Assembly: GCF_009604385.1 (NCBI RefSeq)
Contig: NZ_WEGJ01000001.1
Span: 372,001 to 436,000 of the forward strand
DNA from: Streptomyces smaragdinus
GTDB taxonomy: Bacteria; Actinomycetota; Actinomycetes; Streptomycetales; Streptomycetaceae
Direction: 5' to 3'
Length of the DNA: 64,000 bases
Position numbers and translations under genes: made by a program. Below, one piece after another: positions 33,684 through 44,039 of this stretch; position 1 is the stretch's first letter; the number at the start of each line of letters is the position of its first letter. The notes under the pieces are model-generated. The model saw only the letters and a program-made list of their open reading frames with translations. It did not search any database and had not been told where the DNA came from.

Positions 33684-34409
33684 GTGACGATTGCTATCAA
33701 TGCGCAGGGGCTGCGCAAGCGGTACGGGGATGTGCAGGCGGTCGACGGGGTGGATCTGGAGGTTGCCGAGGGCGAGTTCTTCGGCATCCTCGGGCCGAAC
33801 GGGGCCGGCAAGACGACGACGATGGAGATGATCGAGGGGCTGCGCGAGCCGGATGAGGGGAGCGCCGAACTGCTCGGCGTGAAGTCCTGGCCGCGCGACA
33901 GGGGGCTGCTGCGGCGGATCGGTGTCCAGCTGCAGGCGTCGGCGTTCTTCGAGAAGCTGACGGCGCGGGAGCAGATCCACACCTTCGGCTCGCTGTACGG
34001 GGTGTCGCCGGAGCGGGCGGACGAGATGCTGGCGACCGTCGGTCTGACGGACAAGGCGGGTACCCGGGAGGACAAGCTCTCGGGCGGGCAGGCGCAACGG
34101 CTGTCCATCGCCTGCGCGCTGGTCCACGATCCGGAGCTGGTGTTCCTGGACGAGCCGACGACGGGGCTGGACCCGCAGGCGCGGCGCAATCTGTGGGACC
34201 TGCTGAGGGAGATCAACGACGCGGGCCGCACGGTGGTGCTGACGACGCATTACATGGACGAGGCCGAGACGCTCTGCGACCGCGTGGCCGTGATGGACGC
34301 GGGCAAGGTGCTGAAGGTCGGTCCGCCGCGGGAGCTGATCGCGGAGTTGGGGGTGGAGTCGCTGGAGGACGTGTTCCTGCGGCTGACCGGACGGGAGTAC
34401 CGCGAATGA
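33684..34409 (+). CDS. DrrA-like ABC exporter ATPase
   Basis: The 241-aa ATPase has Walker A GPNGAGKTT, Q-loop VQLQASAFF, signature LSGGQAQ and Walker B LVFLDEPTTGLD. It is of the drug/antibiotic exporter (DrrA, CcmA) type. TAGAGT at 33671-33676 sits 7 bp before GTG 33684 with no ribosome site, so the mRNA is probably leaderless. Its TGA overlaps the ATG of the permease gene (ATGA). Confidence 0.92.
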   Translation: MTIAINAQGLRKRYGDVQAVDGVDLEVAEGEFFGILGPNGAGKTTTMEMIEGLREPDEGSAELLGVKSWPRDRGLLRRIGVQLQASAFFEKLTAREQIHTFGSLYGVSPERADEMLATVGLTDKAGTREDKLSGGQAQRLSIACALVHDPELVFLDEPTTGLDPQARRNLWDLLREINDAGRTVVLTTHYMDEAETLCDRVAVMDAGKVLKVGPPRELIAELGVESLEDVFLRLTGREYRE

Positions 34410-35470
34410 GCACGTTTCTCAGCCTGTCGAAGGCGATGGCCCTGGGCCTGCTGCGGGACAAGGCGGCGGTGTTCTTCACCCTGCTCTTCCCGCTGATGTT
34501 CCTGCTGCTGTTCGGGGCGCTGTTCAAGGACGCGGGTCCGGCGCAGGGCACGGTGGTGCAGATCGGGCGGGTCCAGGTGCTCGACGAGCTGCCGGCCGAC
34601 GCCCGCAAGGCACTGTCGGACGTCCTGAAGATCGAGAAGTCCAAGGACCGCGAGCAGGCACTGGAGGACGTGCGCAAGGGCGACGTGGACGCGGCCGTCT
34701 GGCAGAACGGCGACACCGTCGAGGTCCGCTACTCCGCGACGGACGCGGTCGCCTCGGGCACCATCACCCAGGTGCTGGGGTCGGTGGTCGACAAGGCCAA
34801 TGTGGCGGCCACCGGGCAGCCGCCGGCGTTCCGGCTGGCGCTGGACCGGGTGGAGGACAAGTCGCTGCAGGCGATCCAGTTCTTCACCCCCGGTCTGCTC
34901 GGCTGGGCGGTGGCGATGGGCGGTGTGGTCGGCTCGGCCATCGGGCTCGTCAACTGGCGCAAGAAGCGCATCCTGCGGCGGCTGTGGCTGTCGCCCGTCT
35001 CCCCGGTGCCGGTGGTGTCGGCGCGGATCGGGGTGAGCCTGCTGCTGGCGTTCGCACAGACGGCGATCTTCATTCTGGTGGCCACACTGCCGTACTACGG
35101 GCTGAAGCTGACCGGCGACTGGTGGCTCGTGCTGCCGCTGGTGGCGTGCGGGACGCTGGCGTTCCTGTCGATCGGGCTGCTGATCGGCGCGCTGGCCAAG
35201 TCGGAGGAGGCGGCGAACGGGATCGCGCAGATCATCATCCTGCCGATGGCGTTCCTGTCCGGTGCGTTCTTCCCGCTGGAGGGGGCGCCGGGCTGGGTGG
35301 AGAAGGTGTCCTCCGTGATGCCGCTGCGGCATCTGGTCACCGCGATGGAGGACGTGCTGAGCCGCGGCGGCGGCTGGGGCGAGGCGCTGCCGGCGATGGG
35401 CTGGATGCTGGCCTTCGCGGCGGTGTTCACGGCGCTCGCGGGGAAGCTGTTCCGCTGGGACGCCGCCTGA
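34406..35470 (+). CDS. ABC-2-type exporter permease
   Basis: A 354-aa protein with an N-terminal helix (FFTLLFPLMFLLLFGALF, about 24-41), a large extracytoplasmic loop of some 130 residues, then a five-helix cluster including LLGWAVAMGGVVGSAIGLV and a long C-terminal block with FLSIGLLIGALAKSEEAANG. This is the ABC-2 permease layout. It forms a DrrAB-like exporter with the preceding ATPase; the substrate is unknown. ATG at 34406. Confidence 0.92.
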   Translation: MSTFLSLSKAMALGLLRDKAAVFFTLLFPLMFLLLFGALFKDAGPAQGTVVQIGRVQVLDELPADARKALSDVLKIEKSKDREQALEDVRKGDVDAAVWQNGDTVEVRYSATDAVASGTITQVLGSVVDKANVAATGQPPAFRLALDRVEDKSLQAIQFFTPGLLGWAVAMGGVVGSAIGLVNWRKKRILRRLWLSPVSPVPVVSARIGVSLLLAFAQTAIFILVATLPYYGLKLTGDWWLVLPLVACGTLAFLSIGLLIGALAKSEEAANGIAQIIILPMAFLSGAFFPLEGAPGWVEKVSSVMPLRHLVTAMEDVLSRGGGWGEALPAMGWMLAFAAVFTALAGKLFRWDAA

Positions 35471-35495
35471 CGCCTGACGGCACGTACTGATACGA

Positions 35496-35527
35496 ACGGC
35501 GCCCCGCCGACATCGGCGGGGCGCCGT
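35496..35527. terminator. Strong terminator hairpin after the ABC exporter
   Basis: ACGGCGCCCCGCCGA and its exact complement form a 15-bp stem around CA, 25 bp after the permease stop. It separates the exporter from the sugar locus. Confidence 0.85.
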
Positions 35528-35578
35528 CGTGTCCGCACCATTGCCGGGGCTGGAGCGGTCCGCTACTGTCACGCCAGC

Positions 35579-35606
35579 ATCTCGAACGTGTGTCGAAATA
35601 TCGAAC
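35579..35606. promoter_or_regulatory. TCGAAC motif cluster before the dehydratase gene
   Basis: TCGAAC at 35581-35586 and again at 35601-35606, with TCGAAA at 35593-35598 between them, lies about 30-55 bp upstream of the GTG at 35636. Related motifs precede the 322-aa gene (37855-37868) and the IclR gene, so this is a candidate IclR operator. Confidence 0.45.
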
Positions 35607-35635
35607 GTCCCGAAACGAGGTGGAGGGCAACCGCC

Positions 35636-36799
35636 GTGCGTATCACCGGTATCACTACCCATGTCGTCGGTACCCCGTGGCGCAATCTCACCTACGTCCA
35701 GGTGCACACGGACGAGGGCCTGACCGGCGTCGGCGAGACCCGGATGCTCGGGCACACGGACGCGCTGGTCGGCTATCTGCGGGAGGCGGAGGCCAACCAT
35801 GTCGCCGGGTCCGACCCGTTCGCGGTCGAGGATCTCGTACGCCGGATGAAGTACGGCGACTTCGGGCGGGCCGGGGAGATCGTGATGTCGGGCATCGCCG
35901 TCGTCGAGATGGCGTGCTGGGACATCAAGGGCAAGGCGCTGGGCGTGCCCGTCTGGCAGCTGCTGGGCGGCGAGGTCACGGACCGGGTCAAGGCGTACGC
36001 GAACGGCTGGTACACCGTCGAGCGCACCCCGGAGGCCTTCCACGCCGCCGCCCGCCGGGTCGTCGAGCGGGGTTACCGGGCGCTGAAGCTCGACCCGTTC
36101 GGGACCGGGCACCTCGAGCTGGACCACGCCGAGTCGCTGCGGTCGATCGCCCTGGTGGAAGCGGTACGGGACGCCATCGGGCCGGAGACGGAGCTGATGC
36201 TCGAGATGCACGGCCGCTTCAGCCCCTCGACCGCGATCCGGCTCGCGCACGAGCTGGAGCCGTACCGCCCGGCATGGCTGGAGGAACCGGTGCCGCCGGA
36301 GAACCTCAAGGCCCTCGCCAAGGTCGCCGCGCGGACGGACCTGCCCGTGGCGACGGGTGAACGCATCCACGACCGGATCGAGTTCCGCGAGCTGTTCGAG
36401 TCGCAGGCCGCCGACATCATCCAGCCGGACGTCGGCCACATCGGCGGCATCCTGGAGGCGCGCAAGCTGGCCGCCACCGCCGAGACCCACTACGTGATGG
36501 TCGCCCCGCACAACGTCGGCGGGCCGGTGCTGACGGCGGCCTCGCTGCAACTGGCGGGCTGCACCCCGAACTTCAAGGTCCTCGAGCACTTCAACGACTT
36601 CGCCGACGCGGAGATCAAGAAGGTGGTCAAGGGCGCGCCGGAGGTGGTGGACGGATACTTCCGGCTGCCGCGGGCCCCGGGCCTGGGGGTGGAGCTGGAC
36701 GTCGACGCGGCCGCGGAGTTCCCGCAGCAGCGCGCCCGGTTCGATCTGTGGGCCGAGGGCTGGGAGAAGCGCGACCCCGCGGCCGAGGAGCGGCCGTGA
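35636..36799 (+). CDS. Enolase-superfamily sugar-acid dehydratase, galactonate dehydratase-like
   Basis: A 387-aa mandelate racemase/muconate-lactonizing-type enzyme. Metal ligands are Glu190 (in LMLEMHGRF, where Asp is usual), Glu216 (WLEEPVP) and Glu242 (TGERIHD). His192 and His292 (APHNVGG) match the catalytic bases of galactonate dehydratases, with Asp265/His268 (QPDVGHIGG) nearby. It should remove water from an aldonate to give 2-keto-3-deoxy acid. The Glu for Asp replacement hints at a distinct substrate. GTG at 35636 follows GGAGGG. Its stop overlaps the dehydrogenase start. Confidence 0.9.
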   Translation: MRITGITTHVVGTPWRNLTYVQVHTDEGLTGVGETRMLGHTDALVGYLREAEANHVAGSDPFAVEDLVRRMKYGDFGRAGEIVMSGIAVVEMACWDIKGKALGVPVWQLLGGEVTDRVKAYANGWYTVERTPEAFHAAARRVVERGYRALKLDPFGTGHLELDHAESLRSIALVEAVRDAIGPETELMLEMHGRFSPSTAIRLAHELEPYRPAWLEEPVPPENLKALAKVAARTDLPVATGERIHDRIEFRELFESQAADIIQPDVGHIGGILEARKLAATAETHYVMVAPHNVGGPVLTAASLQLAGCTPNFKVLEHFNDFADAEIKKVVKGAPEVVDGYFRLPRAPGLGVELDVDAAAEFPQQRARFDLWAEGWEKRDPAAEERP

Positions 36800-37815
36800 C
36801 CCCGGCGTACCGGGCGGTCGTGCTGGACGCCCCGGGCGCGGCGCGGATCGCCGAGGTCCCCCTTGCGGCGCCCGGCCCCGGCGAGGTGCGGGTACGGGTG
36901 CGGGCCGCGGGGATCTGCGGCAGCGACCGCGAGGTGTACGACGGGACGCGGCCGGCCCCGTACGTGCGCTATCCCGTCACCCCGGGCCACGAGTGGGCCG
37001 GGACGGTGGACGCGACCGGCGCCGGCGTCGACCCCGGGCTCGCCGGGCGGACGGTCGTCGCCGAGGGGTTCGTGTCCTGCCGGACGTGCGAGCGGTGCCG
37101 GGCCGGGGAGACGAGCCTGTGCACCGCCCCGTACGACGAGACGGGCTTCACCCGGCCCGGCGCCTTCGCCGAGTACGTGTACGTCCCCGCCCGGCTGCTG
37201 CACGTCCTCCCCGACGACGCCGACCCCCGCGCCGCCGCCCTGCTGGAGCCCGCCGCCGTGATCGCCGCGGCCGTGCTCACCGCCCGCCCCCGGCCGGCGG
37301 AGCGGATCGCGGTGGTGGGGGGCGGCACCCTGGGCCTGCTGGCCGTCCAGCTGCTCGCCGCCCACTCCCCCGCCGCGCTGCTGCTGGTCGAGCCGCGGGG
37401 CGAACGCGCCCGGCAGGCCCGCGGGTTCGGCGCCACGGCGACAGCGACACCGGCCGAGGCGGACGCGTACACCGGCGCTCACGACCTGGTCCTCGAGACG
37501 GCCGGCGCCCCCGGCTCCGCCGCCCGGGCCGTGACCCTCGCCCGGCGCGGCGGCCGGGTGGTCCTCACCGGCATCCCGAAGCCCGGGGCACACGGCGTCG
37601 ACCCCGTGGACCTGGCGCTGCGCCAGCTCACCCTGCACGGCGTCTTCGGCGCCCCGTCCGCCGCCTGGTCGTACGCGGTCCGGGCCTTCGGCGCCGGCCT
37701 GCTCGCCCCTGCACCGCTGATCACCCACGAACTGCCCCTGGAGGACTACGACAAGGCGGTGCACCTCGTCGGCGGCGGCGACCCCACGGTGGGCAAGGTC
37801 CTGCTCCGTCCCTGA
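36796..37815 (+). CDS. Zinc-dependent sugar/alcohol dehydrogenase
   Basis: The 339-aa MDR-family enzyme has catalytic zinc ligands Cys41, His65 and Glu66 (GICGSDREV, PGHEWAG). Structural zinc Cys95, Cys98, Cys101 and Cys109 and the NAD-binding VVGGGTLGLLAVQLL are also present. It probably oxidises a sugar or sugar acid C-OH in this locus. GTG at 36796 overlaps the stop of the preceding gene (GTGA), so the two are coupled. Substrate unproven. Confidence 0.92.
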   Translation: MTPAYRAVVLDAPGAARIAEVPLAAPGPGEVRVRVRAAGICGSDREVYDGTRPAPYVRYPVTPGHEWAGTVDATGAGVDPGLAGRTVVAEGFVSCRTCERCRAGETSLCTAPYDETGFTRPGAFAEYVYVPARLLHVLPDDADPRAAALLEPAAVIAAAVLTARPRPAERIAVVGGGTLGLLAVQLLAAHSPAALLLVEPRGERARQARGFGATATATPAEADAYTGAHDLVLETAGAPGSAARAVTLARRGGRVVLTGIPKPGAHGVDPVDLALRQLTLHGVFGAPSAAWSYAVRAFGAGLLAPAPLITHELPLEDYDKAVHLVGGGDPTVGKVLLRP

Positions 37816-37854
37816 CCCGCGTACCCCTGCCACCCGTCCCGAACGTCGACCGAG

Positions 37855-37868
37855 ATCTCGAACACGTG
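37855..37868. promoter_or_regulatory. ATCTCGAAC motif before the 322-aa gene
   Basis: ATCTCGAACACGTG at 37855-37868 ends 11 bp before the GTG at 37880. ATCTCGAAC also occurs at 35579-35587, upstream of the dehydratase, so a shared regulator, possibly the IclR protein of this locus, may bind both. The 65-bp gap may hold a separate promoter. Confidence 0.4.
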
Positions 37869-37879
37869 AAAGGACTCCC

Positions 37880-38848
37880 GTGCCCCACTCCCCCGGAGAA
37901 CCGGCCCTCGGCCGCCTCGGCTTCCCCACCGCCGAGCCGCGTGCCGCCGACGCCTCCCCCCACGCCTTCCCGGACGGCGGCCGCTGGCGCACCGAGATCC
38001 CGTCCGTCGAGGGGCCCGAGGCCCTGGCCGTCGTACTGAAGGAGAGCGAGCACCTCGGCGTTCCCGTGCACCGGATCAGCCAGGGCAGCGGCGTATGGAT
38101 GCTCACCGACGCGGAGATCACCGAGATGGTCGGGCTGTGCGCGGACCACGGCGTCGAGCTCTGCCTGTTCACCGGCCCCCGCGGCACCTGGGACACCGGC
38201 GCCGCGACCCGCACCCTGTCCGGCGGCGCCGGACTGCGCGCCCGCGGTCACGACCAGGTCGCCGGCTGTGTGGAGGACGCGCTGCGGGCCGCCTCCCTGG
38301 GCGTGAAGTGTCTGCTGGTGGCCGACGAGGGCGTGCTGTGGCTGCTGCACCGGATGCGCGCGGCCGGTGAGCTGCCCGCGGACACCACGATCAAGGTCTC
38401 CGCCCTGGTCGGCCCGGTGAACCCGGCCGCGTACAGCGTCTGGGAACGCCTCGGCGCCGACTCCCTCAACGTGCCCTCGGACCTCACCCTGCAGCACTTC
38501 ACCGAGATCCGCCGGGTCAGCGCCGCCCCCATGGACCTGTACGTCGAGGCGCCCGACGACCTCGGCGGCTACGTCCGGATGTACGACGCGGCGGAGCTGA
38601 TCCGCCGCGCCTCACCGGTGTACCTGAAGTTCGGCCTCAGCAAGGCCCCGGGCATCTACCCGTACGGCGCCCACATGCGCGACCTGGTGCTGGCCACCGC
38701 GCGGGAGCGGGTCCGGCGGGGCCGGCTGGTGCTCGACCTGCTGGCCCGCCTCGGCGCCGACGCAGGCATGTCCCCCCTCGGCTCCCGCCTCCCCGGCACC
38801 CTGCACCGCTTCCCCCTCCCGCACGTCCCCACCCCCGAAGGGAACTGA
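37880..38848 (+). CDS. Unrecognised cytoplasmic protein in sugar locus, possibly TIM-barrel/U32-like
   Basis: The 322-aa protein lies between the dehydrogenase and the sugar-binding protein gene. It has no signal peptide. The alternating pattern [23 protein letters not shown], then [35 protein letters not shown], then [24 protein letters not shown] suggests a beta/alpha barrel, reminiscent of U32-type peptidases or isomerases, but I do not recognise a catalytic signature. GTG at 37880 is preceded by AAGGA. Gene order implies a role in metabolism of the imported sugar. It stops 4 bp before the binding-protein gene. Confidence 0.7.
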   Translation: MPHSPGEPALGRLGFPTAEPRAADASPHAFPDGGRWRTEIPSVEGPEALAVVLKESEHLGVPVHRISQGSGVWMLTDAEITEMVGLCADHGVELCLFTGPRGTWDTGAATRTLSGGAGLRARGHDQVAGCVEDALRAASLGVKCLLVADEGVLWLLHRMRAAGELPADTTIKVSALVGPVNPAAYSVWERLGADSLNVPSDLTLQHFTEIRRVSAAPMDLYVEAPDDLGGYVRMYDAAELIRRASPVYLKFGLSKAPGIYPYGAHMRDLVLATARERVRRGRLVLDLLARLGADAGMSPLGSRLPGTLHRFPLPHVPTPEGN

Positions 38849-38852
38849 CCGC

Positions 38853-39974
38853 ATGCGTACCCACCGAGCCGCACGCCGCCGTACCACCGCGATCCTGTGC
38901 ACCGCCGTCCTGGCGCTCGGCGCCCTGACCGCGTGCGGGCAGGACAGCGAGGGCGGCAGCAAGAACCAGGACACCGGCGACGCCAAGGGCGGCACCATCG
39001 GCATCGCGATGCCGACCAAGTCGTCGGAACGCTGGATCGCCGACGGCAACAACATGGTCAAGGAGTTCGAGGCCAAGGGCTACAAGACCGACCTCCAGTA
39101 CGGCGACGACAAGGTCGAGAACCAGGTCGCGCAGATCGAGAACATGATCTCCAAGGGTCACAAGGCGCTGGTAATCGCCGCCATCGACGGCTCCTCCCTG
39201 ACGGATGTCCTGGCCCGCGCCAAGGAGCAGGGCATCGCCGTCATCTCCTACGACCGGCTCATCCGCGGCACGGAGAACGTCGACTACTACGCCACGTTCG
39301 ACAACCACAAGGTCGGCGAGCTGCAGGCGCAGTACATCGTGGACGCCCTGAAACTGGACGACAACCCGGACAAGAAGTTCAACGTCGAGCTGTTCGCCGG
39401 CTCCCCCGACGACAACAACACCGGCTTCTTCTTCAACGGCGCGATGGACACGTTCAAGCCGTACCTGGACAAGGGCCAGCTCGTCGTGAAGTCCGGCCAG
39501 ACCAAGCTCAACCAGGTCTCCACCCTGCGCTGGGACGGCGGCACCGCCCAGAAGCGGATGGACGACCTGCTGTCGAAGAACTACACCTCCGACGAGGTCG
39601 ACGCGGTCCTCTCCCCGTACGACGGCATCTCCATCGGCATCCTCTCCGCCCTGAAGAGCGCCGGCTACGGCAGCGGCGGCAAGGACCTGCCGGTCGTCAC
39701 CGGTCAGGACGCGGAGCTGGCGTCGGTGAAGTCCATCATCGCGGGTGAGCAGACGCAGACGGTGTACAAGGACACCCGCAAGCTCGCCAAGCAGGCGGCG
39801 CAGATGACGGACGCGGTGCTGACGGGCGGCAAGCCGGAGACCAACGACACCACGTCGTACGACAACGGCGTGAAGGTCGTCCCGTCGTTCCTGCTGGAGC
39901 CGGTGAGCATCGACAAGAGCAACTACCAGACGCTGATCGACGAGGGCTACTACGACGCCGGGCAGCTCAAGTGA
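38853..39974 (+). CDS. CUT2 sugar-binding lipoprotein (XylF/ChvE type)
   Basis: A 373-aa lipoprotein with lipobox ALTAC (Cys28) and a ribose/xylose-type binding fold: [42 protein letters not shown]. XylF/ChvE-class proteins bind xylose, arabinose, galactose or fucose. The gene leads a three-gene importer. ATG at 38853 follows GAAGGGAA. Its stop overlaps the ATPase start. Confidence 0.94.
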   Translation: MRTHRAARRRTTAILCTAVLALGALTACGQDSEGGSKNQDTGDAKGGTIGIAMPTKSSERWIADGNNMVKEFEAKGYKTDLQYGDDKVENQVAQIENMISKGHKALVIAAIDGSSLTDVLARAKEQGIAVISYDRLIRGTENVDYYATFDNHKVGELQAQYIVDALKLDDNPDKKFNVELFAGSPDDNNTGFFFNGAMDTFKPYLDKGQLVVKSGQTKLNQVSTLRWDGGTAQKRMDDLLSKNYTSDEVDAVLSPYDGISIGILSALKSAGYGSGGKDLPVVTGQDAELASVKSIIAGEQTQTVYKDTRKLAKQAAQMTDAVLTGGKPETNDTTSYDNGVKVVPSFLLEPVSIDKSNYQTLIDEGYYDAGQLK

Positions 39975-41512
39975 CCGAGCCCGTCCTGCAGATGCGCGGC
40001 ATCACCAAGACCTTCCCGGGCGTCCGCGCGCTCACCGGGGTCGACCTCACGGTCGCCCCCGGTGAGATCCACGCCGTGGTCGGCGAGAACGGCGCCGGCA
40101 AGTCGACGCTGATGAAGGTCCTGAGCGGGGTCCACCGCGCCGGCACGTACGAGGGGGACATCCTCTTCGAGGGCGAGCCGTGCGCGTTCCGGGACATCCG
40201 GGCCAGTGAGCAGCGCGGCATCGTGATCATCCATCAGGAGCTGGCCCTGGTGCCGTACCTGTCGATCGCGGAGAACATCTTCCTCGGCAACGAGCACGCC
40301 AGACGCGGCATCATCTCCTGGAACGAGACCCTGCGGCACGCCTCCGCGCTGCTGAAACGGGTCGGTCTCGGCGGGGAGAAGCCGCAGACGCGGATCGCGG
40401 ACATCGGGGTGGGCAAGCAGCAGCTGGTGGAGATCGCCAAGGCGCTCTCCAAGAAGGTGAAGCTGCTGATCCTCGACGAGCCGACGGCCGCCCTCAACGA
40501 CCAGGACAGCCGCAAGCTCCTCGACCTCATCCTGGAGTTCAAGTCGCACGGCATCGCCTGCATCCTCATCTCGCACAAGCTGAACGAGGTGCGCCGCGTC
40601 GCCGACCGGGTCACCGTCCTGCGCGACGGCCGCACCATCGAGACCCTCGACGCCGCCGAGGCCACGGAGGACCGCATCATCCGCGGCATGGTCGGCCGCG
40701 ACCTGGACCACCGCTTCCCGGAACGCTCGCGCTACCCGGGCACGCACGCGGTCGCCCTGGCCGTCGAGGGGTGGACGGTGCGCCATCCCATCGACCACGA
40801 GCGCAAGGTCGTCGACGGCGTGTCGATCGAGGTGCGGCGCGGTGAGATCGTCGGCATCGCGGGGCTGATGGGCGCCGGGCGCACCGAGCTGGCGATGAGC
40901 GTCTTCGGCCGCTCGTACGGGGTGTACGACGGCGGCACGGTACGGGTCGACGGCCGGGAGGTGTCCACCCGTACCGTGCCGGAGGCCGTCGGGCACGGCA
41001 TCGCGTACGTCACCGAGGACCGCAAGACGTACGGGCTGAACCTGATCGACGACATCAACCGCAACATCTCCCTGGCCTCGCTGACCGGCCTGGCCCGGCG
41101 CGGCGTCGTCGACGAGCACGCGGAACGGCGGGTCGCCGAGTCCTACCGCCGCTCGATGAACATCAAGACCCCCACCGTGTTCGAGACGGTGGGCCGGCTG
41201 AGCGGCGGCAACCAGCAGAAGGTCGTCCTCAGCAAGTGGATCCACGCCGACCCCGAGGTGCTGATCCTCGACGAGCCGACCCGCGGGATCGACGTGGGCG
41301 CCAAGTACGAGATCTACACCGTGATCGACGCGCTCGCGGCGCGCGGCAAGGCGGTCGTGTTCATCTCGTCCGAGCTGCCCGAGCTGCTGGGGATGTGCGA
41401 CCGCATCTACACCATGGCCGCGGGCCGCCTCACCGGCGAGGTGACGCGGGCCGAGGCCACCCAGGAAGTCCTCATGCGCCATATGACCAAGAACGTGAGG
41501 GAAGCGTCATGA
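39971..41512 (+). CDS. CUT2 sugar ABC ATPase (XylG/MmsA type, tandem)
   Basis: The 513-aa protein contains two nucleotide-binding domains. The first has Walker [10 protein letters not shown] and [24 protein letters not shown]; the second has a degenerate GLMGAGRTE and the [15 protein letters not shown] signature. This is the double ATPase of CUT2 importers for ribose, xylose, arabinose or galactose. GTG at 39971 overlaps the binding-protein stop; its own stop overlaps the permease ATG. Confidence 0.95.
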   Translation: MTEPVLQMRGITKTFPGVRALTGVDLTVAPGEIHAVVGENGAGKSTLMKVLSGVHRAGTYEGDILFEGEPCAFRDIRASEQRGIVIIHQELALVPYLSIAENIFLGNEHARRGIISWNETLRHASALLKRVGLGGEKPQTRIADIGVGKQQLVEIAKALSKKVKLLILDEPTAALNDQDSRKLLDLILEFKSHGIACILISHKLNEVRRVADRVTVLRDGRTIETLDAAEATEDRIIRGMVGRDLDHRFPERSRYPGTHAVALAVEGWTVRHPIDHERKVVDGVSIEVRRGEIVGIAGLMGAGRTELAMSVFGRSYGVYDGGTVRVDGREVSTRTVPEAVGHGIAYVTEDRKTYGLNLIDDINRNISLASLTGLARRGVVDEHAERRVAESYRRSMNIKTPTVFETVGRLSGGNQQKVVLSKWIHADPEVLILDEPTRGIDVGAKYEIYTVIDALAARGKAVVFISSELPELLGMCDRIYTMAAGRLTGEVTRAEATQEVLMRHMTKNVREAS

Positions 41513-42744
41513 GCCCCGTGACCACCGACAAGGCGCCCGCCCCCGCGAAGGCGGCGAAGGACCGCGCGGGCGGGCTGGCCGGCGCCCTGCTGGACGCGAT
41601 GCGCGGCAACATGCGCCAGTACGGGATGCTCGTCGCCCTCGGGCTGATCGTCGTGCTGTTCCAGATCTGGACGGACGGCACGCTGCTGATGCCGCGCAAC
41701 GTCTCCAACATCGTCCAGCAGAACAGCTACATCCTGATCCTGGCGATGGGCATGATGATCGTCATCATCGCCGGGCACATCGATCTGTCGGTGGGCTCCC
41801 TCGCCGCGTTCGTCGGGGCGATCGCCGCGGTGATGATGGTGGAGCAGGACTTCGCCTGGCCGGTGGCGCTGGGGGCGTCGCTGCTGATCGGCGCGGTGGC
41901 CGGGGCCTGGCAGGGGTTCTGGATCGCGTATGTGGGCATACCGTCGTTCATCGTCACGCTGGCCGGGATGCTGCTGTTCCGCGGGGCCACACAGATCGTC
42001 CTGGAGGGGCAGTCGATCTCGCCGTTCCCGCGCGGCTTCCAGGACATCAGCCAGGGCTTCCTGCCCGAGGTCGGGCCGGCCACCAACTACCACAACCTCA
42101 CCCTGCTGATCGGCTTCGCGATCACCGCGGTGGTGCTGTGGCAGGAGTGGCGCGACCGGCGCCGGCAGCTGGCGTACGAGCTGGACGTGCTGCCGCTGCG
42201 GCTGTGGCTGCTCAAGTGCGTGGCGATCCTCGCGGCGATCGTGGTGTTCACCATGCTGCTGGCCAGCTACCGGGGTGTTCCGGTGGTCCTGCTGATCATG
42301 TGCGGGCTGCTGATCGCGCTGGGTTTCGTGATGCGCAACGCGGTCGTCGGCCGGCATGTGTACGCGCTGGGCGGCAACAAGGCGGCGGCGAAGCTGTCGG
42401 GGGTGAAGGACAAGCGGGTCACGTTCCTGGTGTTCGTCACCATGGGCGTGCTCGCCGCCCTCGCCGGCTGTGTGTACGCGGCGCGGCTGAACGCCGGGAC
42501 GCCGCAGGCCGGTATCAACTTCGAGCTCGAGGCCATCGCGGCCGCGTTCATCGGCGGCGCGTCGATGAGCGGCGGGGTGGGCACGGTGCTGGGCGCGGTC
42601 ATCGGCGGCCTGGTGCTGGGCGTCCTCAACAACGGCATGTCGCTGGTCGGCATCGGCACGGACTACCAGCAGGTCATCAAGGGCCTGGTGCTGCTCGCCG
42701 CGGTCGGCTTCGACGTGTGGAACAAGCGCAAGGCCGGGTCGTGA
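41509..42744 (+). CDS. CUT2 sugar ABC permease (XylH/MmsB type)
   Basis: The 411-aa permease has about ten hydrophobic segments, the CUT2 signature [17 protein letters not shown] and the C-terminal [23 protein letters not shown] motif, followed by [24 protein letters not shown]. It forms one importer with the two preceding genes. ATG at 41509 overlaps the ATPase stop. Confidence 0.95.
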   Translation: MSPVTTDKAPAPAKAAKDRAGGLAGALLDAMRGNMRQYGMLVALGLIVVLFQIWTDGTLLMPRNVSNIVQQNSYILILAMGMMIVIIAGHIDLSVGSLAAFVGAIAAVMMVEQDFAWPVALGASLLIGAVAGAWQGFWIAYVGIPSFIVTLAGMLLFRGATQIVLEGQSISPFPRGFQDISQGFLPEVGPATNYHNLTLLIGFAITAVVLWQEWRDRRRQLAYELDVLPLRLWLLKCVAILAAIVVFTMLLASYRGVPVVLLIMCGLLIALGFVMRNAVVGRHVYALGGNKAAAKLSGVKDKRVTFLVFVTMGVLAALAGCVYAARLNAGTPQAGINFELEAIAAAFIGGASMSGGVGTVLGAVIGGLVLGVLNNGMSLVGIGTDYQQVIKGLVLLAAVGFDVWNKRKAGS

Positions 42745-42755
42745 CCCGGCCCTTC

Positions 42756-42781
42756 GGCCCGGGGCACGCCCGCCCCGGGCC
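42756..42781. terminator. Hairpin between permease and epimerase
   Basis: GGCCCGGGGC pairs perfectly with GCCCCGGGCC over ACGCCC. It may reduce transcription into the aldose epimerase gene, which starts 22 bp later, so the importer and epimerase need not be at equal levels. Confidence 0.55.
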
Positions 42782-42803
42782 CAGGTAACCAGGAGGCGCT
42801 GTC

Positions 42804-43949
42804 ATGAGTACGAGCCGTCGCACCTTACTCGCCGCCACCGCCGGGGGCCTCGCCGCCGCCGGCATGGCCACCGCCGCCCCGGCGCACGCGGCCGGGGGAC
42901 GCCCGGCGCGGGAGTTCTTCGGCCGGCTGGCCGACGGGACCCGCGTCGACCGCTGGACGCTCGCCAACGGCGGCACCCGGATGGCCGTCCTGTCGTACGG
43001 CGGGATCGTGCAGTCGCTGGAGCTGCCCGACCGCCGCGGCCGGTACGCCAACGTGTCGCTGGGCTTCGGCACGCTGGAGGAGTACGTGGCGTCCAGCCCG
43101 TACTTCGGCGCGCTGATCGGCCGGTACGGCAACCGCATCGCGGCCGGCCGGTTCACCCTGGACGGGCAGTCGTACCAGCTGCCGCTGAACGACGGGCCGA
43201 ACACCCTGCACGGCGGCACCCAGGGCTTCGACAAGCGGGTGTGGGACGTCGAGCCGTTCACCGCGGGCTCCGACGTCGGACTGACGCTGCGGTACGTCAG
43301 CGGGGACGGGGAGATGGGCTACCCCGGCGCGCTGTCCGTACGCGTGGACTACACCCTGACCCGGGACGGGGACTGGCGGATCGACTACACGGCCACCACC
43401 ACGAAGGCCACCGTCGTCAATCTGACCAGCCACGTCTACTACAACCTGGCCGGGGAGGGCAGCGGCGGCGTGTACGACCACGAGCTGACCCTCGACGCCG
43501 CCCGCTACACGCCCGTCGACGCCACGCTCATCCCGACCGGCGAGCTCGCCCCGGTGGCGGGCACGCCGTTCGACTTCCGGCGCGGGAAGGCGATCGGCGC
43601 GGACATCCGCGACAGCCATCAGCAGCTGCTGTACGGCCAGGGCATCGACCACAACTTCGTCCTGGACAAGGGCAGCACCCGGCTGCCGGAGCGGGTGGCG
43701 ACGGTGCGTGAGCCGCGCTCGGGACGGTCGATGAGCATCGCCACCACCGAGCCGGGGCTGCAGTTCTACAGCGGCAACTTCCTCGACGGGTCCTTCGCCG
43801 GGACGTCGGACCGGGTGTACCGGCAGGGCGACGGATTCTGTCTGGAAACACAGCATTTCCCGGACTCGCCGAACCATCCGTCGTTCCCGTCCACCGTATT
43901 GCGGCCGGGTGACACGTATCGGACGACTACAGTGCACTCGTTCGGCTGA
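42804..43949 (+). CDS. Secreted aldose 1-epimerase
   Basis: A 381-aa exported mutarotase. A twin-arginine signal (SRRTLLAATAGGLAAAG) implies folding before export, with likely cleavage near AHAAGG. The fold shows GALIGRYGNRIAAGRF, LHGGTQGFDKRVW, the catalytic His region LTSHVYYNL and the Glu in LETQHFPDSPNHP. It interconverts alpha and beta anomers of galactose, glucose or similar aldoses, feeding the importer. ATG at 42804 follows CAGGAGG. Confidence 0.95.
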   Translation: MSTSRRTLLAATAGGLAAAGMATAAPAHAAGGRPAREFFGRLADGTRVDRWTLANGGTRMAVLSYGGIVQSLELPDRRGRYANVSLGFGTLEEYVASSPYFGALIGRYGNRIAAGRFTLDGQSYQLPLNDGPNTLHGGTQGFDKRVWDVEPFTAGSDVGLTLRYVSGDGEMGYPGALSVRVDYTLTRDGDWRIDYTATTTKATVVNLTSHVYYNLAGEGSGGVYDHELTLDAARYTPVDATLIPTGELAPVAGTPFDFRRGKAIGADIRDSHQQLLYGQGIDHNFVLDKGSTRLPERVATVREPRSGRSMSIATTEPGLQFYSGNFLDGSFAGTSDRVYRQGDGFCLETQHFPDSPNHPSFPSTVLRPGDTYRTTTVHSFG

Positions 43950-43983
43950 TCGCCGTCGTCCGACGGACGGTGTGCTGAGCCCT

Positions 43984-44023
43984 GCTCCGCCCCGCGGGTA
44001 CCTGACAGTCCACGGGGCGGGGC
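43984..44023. terminator. Terminator between convergent epimerase and lactonase
   Basis: An 11-bp GC-rich stem (CCGCCCCG and CGGGGCGG with three further pairs, one G-U) over an 18-base loop, followed by CTCTTC, lies between the two genes. Confidence 0.65.
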
Positions 44024-44039
44024 TCTTCCGTGTCCCCGC

